From Malania oleifera (lineage: Eukaryota; Streptophyta; Magnoliopsida; Santalales; Ximeniaceae): 64,000 nt of DNA. The stretch covers positions 73,148,597-73,212,596 of the forward strand of contig NC_080419.1 in assembly GCF_029873635.1 (NCBI RefSeq). The letters are read 5' to 3'. Shown here piece by piece: positions 36,211 through 46,617 of this stretch. A model generated the notes under the pieces. It saw nothing but the letters and a program-made list of their open reading frames with translations. It was not told the DNA's origin and made no database searches. Positions within the stretch are counted from its first letter, which is position 1. Every line of letters begins with the position of its first letter. The position numbers were made by a program, and so were the translations under genes.

Positions 36211-36581
36211 AGATGAAGCATTTTGTCAAAAGTTGCAGCTCCACTTACTCAAAATTGACAGGCCACCCTGTCATTTACTCAAAACTTATCAAAAGAATTT
36301 TACAACTATTAGCCACTTGGCCCAGCTTGTATTTTCTTTTACACCTATCCACCTTTCGACCAGGGTTGTAATTATTTTGAGTTGTCTTTAAGGTGGTGGG
36401 TTCTTCACACAAATGCAACCGTCCATGTGTTGTCACCTTTAATTAAAGTTGTTTGTTGTTTTGCGCTGACTCGAGTGTCCTGTAAGGAACCCGTGAATAC
36501 TTTAGTGGTCAATGGGGCCCAATGAGCACCCACACTAATTTCCTTGGATTCCATTTGTTTTCAAATCCGAGCCAGTTCGTC

Positions 36582-36588
36582 TATAAAT
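36582..36588 (+). promoter_or_regulatory. Viral pregenomic promoter TATA box
   Basis: TATAAAT lies in the non-coding region after the second ORF. A (TC)n tract of about 45 bp follows at 36,675-36,720, and a splice-donor-like GTAAGT at 36,721. Confidence 0.6.
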
Positions 36589-36756
36589 TAGAAGTTTAGT
36601 TTCAGTTGTTCCTCACACCAAGTTGAGGGTTTAATTTCCACTAGGGAAAGCCTGAGTCTTCAAGCTCCACTCAACTTTTCTCTCTCTCTCTTTCTCTCTC
36701 TCTCTTTCTCTCTCTCTTCTGTAAGTACTTCTCTTATAATTAGTCAAGCTTTCAAT

Positions 36757-36762
36757 AATAAA
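36757..36762 (+). terminator. Viral poly(A) signal in the leader
   Basis: AATAAA lies 175 bp downstream of the TATA box. This is the caulimovirid arrangement, in which the signal is bypassed once to give a terminally redundant RNA. Confidence 0.5.
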
Positions 36763-37064
36763 GTTTTGTTTTATTCATTTATTTCATCAAAAGCTTTGAT
36801 AAGTATGCTCTGCACTTGCGACTTAGTTCGGTCTTGTGCATTAGAAAAACTGTTGTTTTAAATTATTCATCCCTCATTCTCAAGATTGCTCAAGGGTTGT
36901 TAGTCAAGCCTAGCTCAGCCAGTTATTCTAACATAATAGCACGTCCCACTAGCAGACTATTAGTTATCCCTTAAATCTGAGAAATCCCCTTTCAATTTAT
37001 TATTTACGATGTTTATTACCAATTGTTTAAACTTTCCTTGTTCTAAGAGTGATCTGGGCGTATA

Positions 37065-37077
37065 TGGTATTAGAGCC
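37065..37077 (+). other. Viral tRNA-Met primer-binding site, one mismatch
   Basis: TGGTATTAGAGCC lies 188 bp before the first downstream ATG of a viral ORF. Caulimovirids prime minus-strand DNA from this site, which marks nucleotide 1 of their circular map. Confidence 0.75.
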
Positions 37078-37264
37078 AGTTTTATTCATTGCTCTTTCAA
37101 AAGTTTTTAACATTTGAATGTTTTGATTTTCGCTAAGCGTTGGTAAGGCAGTGAAAATCCGTTGGTCAGCTCGAAATTGCCAGGAGAGCGTTTTAGGGTG
37201 GTCCTGATACCGTTCCCGATTAGGAAAACTTAAAACATTCAAATAAAGAAAACTTAGGAAGAAG

Positions 37265-37547
37265 ATGGATAAACTAGTTCAAAATATCATGAACACTGGA
37301 AAATTCTTAAAAGAAGTTAAGAATAAACAAGAAGAAACAAGCAAAAGAACAGACAAGAAAGAATTACAAATATCCTTAGGTAAAATTGAAAAAAGATTAT
37401 CAAATTGGAAGGGTAAGAACTTACCAAATCAAGATTCAAACAAGATCTGGAAAATGTCAAAAACTGAAAGTCAAATTATCAAACATAAAGGATCATTAGA
37501 AAATAATGAAGAATATTTTATCAAAATTATTAACAAATCAATTTCAT
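37265..37547 (+). pseudogene. N-terminal fragment of the viral polyprotein, cut by the insertion edge
   Basis: ATG 37,265 is the first substantial start after the PBS. About 94 residues rich in Lys/Glu/Asn are open, then the sequence runs into the right host repeat at about 37,548. It is the missing beginning of the polyprotein that resumes at 30,324, which shows the permutation. Confidence 0.65.
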
Positions 37548-38086
37548 TTTCTATTATCCATTTTTGAACTGTTTTTTTTTTTAAATTGAAAATTAGATTT
37601 TATAATATTTAGTTGTTTCCTTGTTCCCCAGATACTTTAGTAAACAAAATTAAATTTTGTAGATTAAATCATTCATTTTGCACATACCTTTTTAATTAAA
37701 ATAAAAATAAAATAACCATATGAATATAAAATATAATAAAAATAAAGCCATAAATTTTTTAAAACAATTTAAAAATAATAAAAATCATTCAAAAAATAAT
37801 TTTATTATTGTCAACTGTTATGTACAATAAGGTTGTTATATTGCAAAGTAAATTTTAAAATATAATAATTGAGTAAACAATTGATAATAATTTTTGTTTT
37901 TATTGTAATATTTTTAATATGTATTTCTTTTTTTTTATTATCTTAATTACAGAGAGGAAGAGAGAGAGAGAGATGTATATATTAAAACTATTATTTGCTA
38001 TTGTTCAATATGATTAAGATAGTCTTTTCCTTGCTTTTTGACTTTTGCTTGTTTAGTGGGGCAATTCATCTTGTAATGACCCTATT
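37548..38086 (+). repeat. Right copy of host direct repeat flanking the viral insert
   Basis: It matches 29,752-30,323 from TTTCTATTATCCATTTTT to GTAATGACCCTATT, with few substitutions and a shorter (GA)n tract. Sequence beyond 38,086 differs from that inside the virus. Confidence 0.9.
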
Positions 38087-39164
38087 TTTCATATTAAAAA
38101 ACAAGGAGATATATAATGATTTTATTATGGCCCTAAACCTATTATGGTTTTTAAAAGTGTGTAAAATTGCAACCCTCGTTTAGCTTTACTAATAAAAGAT
38201 ATTAAAAAAACTAAAATACCCATAAAATTAACTAATCAAATTAAAATATTAATTAATTTAATTAATATTCATAGAAAGTCTAAGACTTGCTTCTTCCTTG
38301 CCAAAAGCTAGCAATAAATTTGTCAAATCAATGCATTATACAACTATGCACAAGTTTGCTGATAATAATGTTAATTGTCAAGCTAGCAATAAGTTAATAT
38401 AATTGATGAACAATTAAAAAGCCAATTAAAAAGCAATTGGTTATCTAATCTAGAATAATAGTTAATGTACTTGGAGGTGAATAGGGACTAATTTTAATTT
38501 TTATGACATAAAATTTATGCTGCCATTAGTTCAATAAATTAATATTTTAAATTAATTAGTACATTTTGGGACAAGAAATAATGACTTCTACCGAGGTTTG
38601 GATAAAAGCCACTCACTTTTCCTAAGATTTCAAAAATTATAAGAACTTCTCATGAGATTTGTTGTAGTATATGGCTCATATCAAGTGGAACACGTGTATA
38701 GAGAAAGCAAGCTGAAGAAAACTAGAAAGTTGGCTTGAAGAAAATCGTTGATGGTTTTCCATAGGTACATCAACGGTTTCTTCTAGAAGTCAACTAGGAA
38801 GCTGGCCTGAAGAAAATCATCCACGGTTTGATGAAACTATCGATAATTTTATTTGGCATCAGCCTTTTAAGTTTGAAATTTATTATTTTATTGGTTGGGA
38901 CAATTAATGGGTTGGGGTGGGGGCAACGCCCCCGCAGTACAGTACAAGGGTATTTGAGGAATTTTTCTAATACATCTGTACAACTAGAGTTAGTATAAAT
39001 ACATATGATATAACCCTACTTTTAATAATAAAGGAGTTCAGCTGCCGCTTGTTTTTGTGGATGTAGGCATACTGTAGAATCACATTAAATCCATGAGTTT
39101 TTGTTGCTTTATCTCTTTGTTTTTTTGTACTATTCATCATAATTGCCGCACGTTTCTTAAGAAT
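38087..39164 (+). repeat. Non-coding DNA ending in a probable copia LTR end
   Basis: The first half is AT-rich with nothing recognised. From about 38,660 it has LTR character: a GGGGGC-AAC-GCCCCC hairpin at about 38,920-38,934, GTATAAATACATATG at about 38,994, and a PBS directly after 39,164. The left LTR border is not identified. Confidence 0.4.
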
Positions 39165-39176
39165 TGGTATCAGAGC
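39165..39176 (+). other. Primer-binding site (tRNA-Met)
   Basis: TGGTATCAGAGC is an exact match to the copia PBS. It belongs to a short, internally deleted element. Confidence 0.75.
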
Positions 39177-39479
39177 TAACTGTTTGTAACTCTAGGTAAG
39201 CGACATCGTGAAAAAAAAAAAAAAAGTCGAGGCAACAATTGAAGACCAAGTGTGTGACCATGGCCAATAAGGATCATCTAGACCTAGAAGATGGATCTGA
39301 GTATGGTCAAGACGTAGGAAGTAGGATTGGTTCGGAGGTACGTGGAAAGCAGTCTGAGGCACGTAAGGCGCAGTGGTAAAGCCTACTTGAGCAATTGTTG
39401 GAGAGTTGGGCTTACTCCCATGAGGGAGATGATTTCCGTTCAAGGGAGAACAATTGGAACTCACAAGTGAAGGGGAGAT
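39177..39479 (+). mobile_element. Internally deleted copia remnant, 0.3 kb between PBS and PPT
   Basis: Only 303 bp separate the PBS from a polypurine tract (AAGTGAAGGGGAGAT, 39,465-39,479), with no coding sequence. It resembles a TRIM or a deletion derivative. The flanking LTR-like sequences do not match each other, so it is a remnant rather than an intact TRIM. Confidence 0.5.
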
Positions 39480-40102
39480 TGTTGAGAATTTCATTTGTGA
39501 GTTTGTCCTATATTGAAAAAAAAAATAAGTTGATGATGAGTGCTTATATCATGGTTGGGTCCAAAACTCAATAGGCTTAAACTCTTGGATCAAATTGCTA
39601 CTCACCCATGTGTATCAAGACTACCTATGGACTCCTTCGATGCTAACAAGATCTTAAAAACTCCATGTATGTCTTGAGATTTGTTAGAAAGATACAAATC
39701 TCCCCTTATATTTTGTAAAGGACAATAATTTTTAAAGGATCCCAAAAATTAGATATTAGAAAAGGTCTATGAGAGTGAAAGAGGTTCATAAAATTTTTAA
39801 AACTTCTTAACAGGTCTCTTTATTTTTTTCAATTCTCAAGATATGTGAGGTAGTGCTTGGGAGAATGAATTTCAAACCTTAGATTTGGATTTTGGATGAA
39901 TTTAGGCAAATTTTAATACAATTTTTATACATATCTTATCAAGATTCTGTACAACTCCAAATTTAAGACCCTTCCAAACATTGGATGATGTAATTTAGCT
40001 TCAATTTAATGAATATTTTGGTTTTTTCTCTACTCCTTTTTACGCATAATTTTAATGGAAAAAACAAGTGCAATGTAATTTTTTTTTTAAAAATGCCTCT
40101 TT
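39480..40102 (+). repeat. 3' LTR-like sequence, start TGTTGAGAATTTC
   Basis: It begins TGTTGAGAATTTCATTTG right after the PPT, a common start of plant copia LTRs. No matching 5' copy is in the window. It ends where element J inserted. Confidence 0.45.
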
Positions 40103-40496
40103 TATTATGAAAAATATGAATGTCACCCCATCTTCCACCCCTTCGTTTTTCACCCCAATAAATGTTTAGCTATCCTTATTGCCCTATATAAGGGCACCCT
40201 CCCCTTCTCATTTGTAACACACACATATTTGCATGCTAGTATACACATTGCATGTCTGTATATACACTTGCATGCTTAAAGTAAATAAGGTATATAGAAG
40301 AACAAGAAGACATAAAGAGAAAAGAAATATTTTGTACAAGGCTGAAGCTATTTTGTACATGGATCGGTTCCAAATCATCTTGTAATTCCTCCCAAGATAT
40401 TGAAATTTTTTATCCCATACAACCGTGGAGTAGGCATAGCCCAACCACATAAAATTTTTTTCTTGTCTCTATTTATTTTCTATATCTTTTATAACA
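40103..40496 (+). repeat. 5' LTR of copia element J
   Basis: The LTR is 394 bp and aligned end to end with 46,005-46,378. It is preceded by TCTTT (40,098-40,102), which recurs after the 3' LTR. The first two bases are TA instead of TG, a mutation. TATATAAGGGC near 40,183 is the TATA region. Confidence 0.9.
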
Positions 40497-40619
40497 CGTT
40501 ATTAGCACGAGACTCTAACCAATTGAGTTATTTTTTTAATTCTTATTTAATTTATTTATTTCTTGTGAGTTTACTCTACAAGAATATAATATTCTTCAGA
40601 AGAAAATATATCTTTTAAA

Positions 40620-41030
40620 GTTTAAAGAGCACCAATCTCTAGAAGAGATGGTAAGATAGTTCTCTTGAAAAAAGTTATATATTTAAATCTCTCGAAAAGA
40701 TACTCCTCCTAAAGAGGCTATATATTTAAATAGTTCGTATATATATATATTTAATCTTCCGAAGAGACAGACCTCCTGAAGAGGCAATATATTTAAATCT
40801 CTCGTCCATATATTTAATCTCTCTAAGAGATAAACCTTCTAAAAAGGTTATGTATCTAATTTCCATAAAATATGGTAAATATTTACCTCCTAAAGATGGT
40901 ATATTTTTAACCTCCTGAAGAGATGTTAAATTCGACCTTCTAAAGAGATGAAACATTTATCCTTCATATGAGGTAGTATATTTAACTTTCGAAAGAAATG
41001 GTAAATCATTACCCAATTTAATATTGTAAA
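40620..41030 (+). repeat. Degenerate hairpin-repeat array in the leader of element J
   Basis: About ten units of roughly 35-45 bp alternate short purine/pyrimidine arms around GAAGAG or TAAAGAGG (for example CTCCTAAAGAGG, CTCCTGAAGAGG, CTTCTAAAAAGG) with TATATTTAA spacers. The arms can pair within each unit (CCTCT with AGAGG). The array lies between the 5' LTR and gag. Confidence 0.6.
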
Positions 41031-41203
41031 TTTGAATCATACTTCTAAATAGCACAAATTGAGAAAAAATAATATAATGTTCCTGAAGAAACATATTTAA
41101 GTACCCCAGAATGGTGTAAATAATATTATATTATAATCTCAATTTTATTTCAGTTTTTACATTTTGTTTTCTAAATTACCTTATTATTGTTAATTCATTC
41201 AGA

Positions 41204-42220
41204 TGTAGAACTTAAGTAAAGTTGAATTTGTTCCCTTGACATCAAAGGCAACAATTATTTATCATGAATTCTTGATGTTGATATCCATCTAAATGCAATA
41301 AACTTTGGAAACATTATTTTAGATGGAAATATTGCATCCCTGTAGGATCCTACAAAAGATATGATCTTCCTCCGTCATCATTTTGATGAATAATTAAATA
41401 CTGAATACTTCATTGTTAAAGACTCACTTATCCTATGAAAAAAATTTAAAGGTTATATTTGACTACCAAAAAATTGTAATTTTACCAAAATTTGATATGA
41501 ATGGTTGCACCTAATGTTGTAAGACTTTAAAATAGTCAGTGAATATAACTCAGCTCTACATAAGATTAACTCGAAGTTAAAATTATGTGGTGAAAATATT
41601 ACTAATGAAAACATGCTAGAAAAAAACTTTTACTACTTTCCATACCACTAATGTGCTCCTGCAGCAGCAATATAGGGAGAGAAAATTTACTAAATTTTAT
41701 AAACTTATATAATGTCTTCTTGTTGTTTGAGCAAAATAACGAGCTTTTGATGAAAAATCACCAAACTCGTCCAATTGGTTCAACCTCATTCCCTGAAGTG
41801 AATATGAATACATCTCGTGGTCGAGGACGAGACCGCAAACATGGTTGTGGTCATGGTCGAAATAATCACTAACATCAACATGAGGTTGCAAACCCCCATA
41901 AAAAAGGATAACCCTCGGAAGAGGGATGACCCTCAGAAGCGGGTTAATGATCAAAATCAGCGACCTAGACAACATAAAACTAAATATTAGAGATGCGAAA
42001 GAAAATGTCATTGGTCGCATACCTGTCGTATGCCCAAACACTTGGTAAATCTATACCAAACCTCTATAAAAGAAAATGAAAAGAGTAAAGAAGTTGAAAC
42101 AAATTTTGTTAATAATGTTGCTCCACTAGATCTTAATGTTGGACCATCAAACTCTGTTTATCTTTATGTTGCTGATTTCCTTATAAATCAAGATGAAAAT
42201 AATGATGTCATATTTTAAGA
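41204..42220 (+). pseudogene. gag: gag of copia element J, many stops
   Basis: In pieces the reading resembles copia gag (LSKVEFVPL near 41,210; NENMLEKN near 41,605). A basic Gly/Arg-rich stretch follows (RGRGRDRKHGCGHGRNNH, 41,816-41,870). A knuckle remnant lies near 41,995-42,035 (CERKCHWSHTCRMP). Stops and frameshifts are frequent. Confidence 0.7.
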
Positions 42221-42310
42221 TATAAAGTAAGCAATATTATATTTTAATTTTTAAATAAATTATCGTATTTATTGTTGCTATGTTCAATTATAATAATGGG
42301 TTTTTAAAAT

Positions 42311-45300
42311 ATGTATTGTAGTGTGAATTGTCTTAAAGCTTTGATCGATTCTAAAATGTCATTGGAAGAAGTTTGTTTAACTGATTGTGCTACAACACAT
42401 ACAATTCTTCGAGATAGAAAATATTTTCATTACTTGAATATATCTTCAATAAATGCTAATACAATATCTAGTTCTACAAATTTTATTGAAAGCTCCGGAA
42501 GAACTAATATAAAGTTACCCAATGGTACTTTATTACAAATTGATGAAACTTTATATTCCAGCATATCCAAAAGAAATTTGTTAAGTTTTAAAGATTTAAG
42601 ACTCAATGGATGTCATATTGAAACTACAAATGAATGCAGTAAAGAATCCCTTTATATTACTTTTATTATTTCCGGAAAGAAACAAATTTAAAAAAAAACT
42701 GTCAACTTTATCTTCTTGATTTTATTGTACAAAGATTAAAACAGTTGAATCATATAATGTCTTGCACCAAAAGTGCAATGACCCAAAGTTATTTACACTT
42801 TGACATGCTCATCTTGGACATCATGGGGATGTAATGATGCGAAGAATCATTGAGAATTCACACGGTCATCCACTAAAAAATCAGAAGATTCTTTTATCAA
42901 ATGATTTCATATGTACTGGTTGCTTTCACGAGAAATTAACTGTCAAACCATCTTTTTCAAAAGTAAGTCTTGAATCTCCCAGTTTCTTATAAAGAATTCA
43001 TGGTGATATATGCAGACCAATACATCCACCTTCTGGACCATTTAGATATTTTATGGTCTTAATTGATGCATCTACTAGATGGTCACATGTTTCTCTACTT
43101 TCTACTTGTAATATTGCATTTGCTAGACTTCTTTTCTCAAATGATTAGATCACGGGTTCATTTTTCCGATTATCCAATTAAATCAATTTGTTTGGATAAT
43201 GTAGGTGAATTTACATCCCAAACTTTTGATAACTATTGTATGTCACTTGAAATAAATGTTGAACATCCTGTTGCTCATACCCATACTCAAAATGGTTTAA
43301 CTAAATCTTTTATTAAGAGATTTCAATTCATTGTTAGACCTATGATTATGAGAACCAAATTGTTTTTATCTATTTGGGGATATGCTATTGTTTATGCTGC
43401 ATGTTTAGTTCGTATAATGTCAACTGCTTACAATAATATTTCACCCATGTAATTAGTTTCTAGGCAACAACCTGATATTTCTTATTTAAGAACTTTTGGT
43501 TGTGCAGTATGTGTTCCTATTGCCCCTCCTCAAAGAACTAAAATGGGTCATCAACGTAAACTTGGTATCTATGTTGGTTTTGATTCCTCTTCTATTATTA
43601 GATACCTTGAACCTTTAATAGGTGATTTGTTTAAAGCATGGTTTCAAGATAGTCATTTTGGTGAAACAGTATTTCCTATATTAGGGAGAGCAAAATCAGT
43701 GCTTGAAGCACAACATGAAATCACATGAAATGTTATGAGTTTATCTCATTTAGATTCTCACACAAATCAATGTGAACATGAAGTTCAAAAGATTATACAT
43801 TTGTAAGGGATTGCAAAACAGTTACCAAATTCTTTTGCAGATATCAAAGTCATATTAAAATCTCATATATCTACTGCAAATATTTCAACATGTATTGATG
43901 TCCTTAAAGGACAACAGCCGGCTAATGAACTTAAACTGCAAGTTAAGTGTGGAAGGCCTATTGGTGCAAAAGATAAAACTCCTAGAAAGAGAAAATTGAA
44001 ATTTGTAAACACTCCAAAAGAGGTTATAGATGTGGATAATCCCTTCAAAATTCACAAACCCTTTTCTCTTGAAAATGAAATCCCTATTATGGAACCTCTT
44101 GAAGAGGAACGTCTTCAAGAGGAATCTCCTAAAGAGAAAATTCCTAAAGAGAGATCCCTTAAAAAGGGACAAGTACCTAAAAAAAAATTAATGAGATCTC
44201 AATTCATTACACAGGAGAAATGTGAGATAGAAATATACCTAAAAAAAAATTAATGAGATCTCAATTCATTACACAGGAGAAATGTGAGATAGAAATAAAG
44301 TTGTTGTCAACAATACATTTGCATATCTAATAGCTACTAACATTACCACAAGTAATGAGGATCTTGAACTTAAATTTGTTAATGAATGTCAAGATAAAAG
44401 TGATTGACCAAAATGAAAAAAGACCATCACATCAAAATTAAACTCTCTATCAAAAAGAGAAGTTTTTGGACCTATAGTCTAGACACCAAAAGATGCCCAA
44501 CCTATTAGATACAAATGAGTATTTGTACACAGACGAAATGAAAATAATGAAATTACTCGATATAAAGCAAGACTTGTGGCACAAGATTTCTCGCAGAAAC
44601 CCGAAATTGATTATGAGGTGACTTATTCTCCCGTAATGGATGAAATCACTTTCAGATGCTTAATTGGGCTAGCAGTCGCTGAACGACTAAGCATGCGTCT
44701 TATGGACGTAGTAACAACATACCTATATGGATTGTTGGATAATGCCATTTATATGAAAAACTCTTAAGGATTTAAATTTCCTGAAGCAAAACCCAAAAAT
44801 TTATATTTAATTAAACTCCAGCGTTCTTTATATGGATTAAAGGAATCTGGATGCATGTGGTACAATCGATTAAGTGAGTACCTTGTGAAAGAAAGTTACA
44901 TAAATGATCCAATTTTTCCATGTGTTTTCATTGAAAGATCAGAATCTGGATTTGTTATAATTGCTGTTTATGTTGATGATTTGAATTTAGTTGGGACTCT
45001 TGAAGAGCTCACTAAAACTGCTAATTATTTAATTGCGAAATTTGAGATGAAAGATTTAGGAAAGACAAATTATTGTATTGACCTACAAATTGAACATGTA
45101 AATGGCAAAATTCTTATTCATCAATCTAAATATACCGAAAAGATATTAAGGCAATTCTAAATGGACAAAGTTCATCATTTGAGATCTCCAGTGATAGTGC
45201 GATCACTTGATGTTAAGAAGGATCTATTTCGACCTTATGATGAGGGGAATGAATTACTTGGTCCTGAAGTACCATATTTAAGTGTTATCGGCTCTCTAAT

Positions 45301-45960
45301 GTATCTGACCAATTTTACAAGACACGACATTGCATTTTCTGTAAATCTACTAGGAAGATATAACTCCACTCCTACTCAGCGACACTAGAATGGAATTAAG
45401 CACATTTTATGTTATTTGAGAGATACATTTGATTTGGGTCTATTCTACTCATTTGATTCCAAATTTCACCTAGTATGATATGCAGATGCTGAATATCTAT
45501 CTGATCCTTACAATGGTAAATCTCAAACTGGATATGTATTTTTTTATAGAAAAACTGTTATATCTTGGAAATCAGTAAAATAGACGATTACAACAACATC
45601 CTCCAATCATTCTGAAATACTAGCTATTCATGAAACTAGTAGAAAATGCGTGTGACTCAGATCAATGATTTCTAAGATCCAAGCAAATTGTAGTCTTCAA
45701 TCAATCAAAGATATTTCATCAGTTTTATATGAAGACAACACTGCATGTATAACTCAACTAAAATGAGGATATATAAAGGGTGATAGAACAAAACATATCT
45801 CTCTAAAATTCTTCTATACACTTGAACTCCTGAAGAATTGGGATGTAAATGTTCAAAAAATCCGATCAAGTAATAATTTAACAGATTTCTTCACCAAAAC
45901 TTTGCTTAATACAACATTCAAGAAATTGGTTCATCACATCTGAATGAGACATCTTAAAGA
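42311..45960 (+). pseudogene. pol: pol of copia element J, many stops
   Basis: The protease site reads CLTDCATTHTILRDRKYF (about 42,377), with Asp-Cys-Ala where the family has Asp-Ser-Ala. The integrase has zinc-binding HLGHHGD and CTGC (about 42,800-42,930), Asp in IHGDICRP and Asp in CLDNVGEFTSQ. Lys occupies the catalytic Glu position 36 residues after the second Asp (NGLTKSFIKR). RT is in pieces (VTYSPVMDEITFRC, SLYGLKESG, YVDD at about 44,970). RNase H reads YADAEYLSDP and a TKHISLKFF tail. There are more than ten in-frame stops. It is a dead element with recognisable order. Confidence 0.88.
44177..44300 (+). repeat. 62-bp tandem duplication in element J
   Basis: Two adjacent copies contain CCTAAAAAAAAATTAATGAG and end in GATAGAAATA. 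They are identical or nearly so, which suggests a recent duplication inside the dead pol spacer. Confidence 0.85.
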
Positions 45961-46004
45961 TCTTAGTAGAAGAAGTTAATATATGGGTGACATCCAAGGG
46001 AGAA

Positions 46005-46378
46005 TGTTATGAAAAATATGAATGTCACCCTATCTTCTACCCCTTCGTGATTCACCTCAATAAATGCTTAGCCATCCTTATTGCCATATATAAGGACACC
46101 CTCTACTTCTCATTTATAATGCATACATATTTGTATGCTTGTATACACACTTGCGTGCTTAAAGTAAGTAGGGTATATAAAAAGAAGAGGAGAGACAAAC
46201 AGAGGATAAATATCTTGTCTAAGGCCGAAGATATTTTGTATAAGTGTCGGTTCCAAATCATCTTATAATTCATCCCAAGGTAATGAAGTTTTTGATCCCA
46301 TCCGCTAATGGAGTAGGTATAGTGTAAAATTTCTGTTTTTATTTATTATCCTATTTATTTTCGACATCTTTTATAACA
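46005..46378 (+). repeat. 3' LTR of copia element J
   Basis: The LTR is 374 bp, TGTTATGAA to TTATAACA, followed by target duplication TCTTT (46,379-46,383). It is preceded by a PPT-like CCAAGGGAGAA. TATATAA at 46,087-46,093 could start transcription towards the cereblon-like gene 239 bp downstream. Confidence 0.92.
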
Positions 46379-46617
46379 TCTTTGGGATTTTAAGTTTATT
46401 TTTATTTTTATGTTTGACAAAGCAAGCACCATAGTTCTACGGGATATCCTCATTTTGGTTCATATTTGCATGCGAGAGAGAAATTTGCGTGTAAGAGAGC
46501 GCGAATTTCCAGAAGATTCATGCTTAAATAAGATCAAACATGGCGATCATGCCTTGAATTGCGAACGCTTCCATTTCACATATTCACACTAACTCGATAG
46601 AAAGTGAGCAGCAGAAA
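46379..46617 (+). promoter_or_regulatory. Residual 5' region of the cereblon-like gene
   Basis: This is all the original DNA left between element J and the ATG. It would hold the 5' UTR and perhaps core promoter sequence. I see no clear TATA box. The older upstream DNA resumes left of 40,103. Confidence 0.4.

Larger units (their letters stand above)
30324..37547 (+). mobile_element. Endogenous pararetrovirus (Caulimoviridae, florendovirus/petuvirus-like), broken
   Basis: About 7.2 kb carries a capsid-type zinc knuckle, aspartic protease, RT and RNase H in the caulimovirid order. A separate downstream ORF of 396 aa follows, then a leader with TATA box, poly(A) signal, pyrimidine tract and tRNA-Met PBS. 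No LTR or integrase is present. One large polyprotein plus a second ORF fits florendoviruses, but petuviruses remain possible. The copy starts inside the polyprotein and ends in its N terminus, so it is circularly permuted. Most of the movement-protein region is missing. It is broken at many points and is not infectious as it stands. Confidence 0.85.

Noticed and set aside
29752-38086. The two 0.55-kb repeats as LTRs of one retroelement
   Set aside because: They lack TG/CA ends, PBS and PPT next to them, and the insert is caulimovirid without integrase, with its own internal promoter and PBS.
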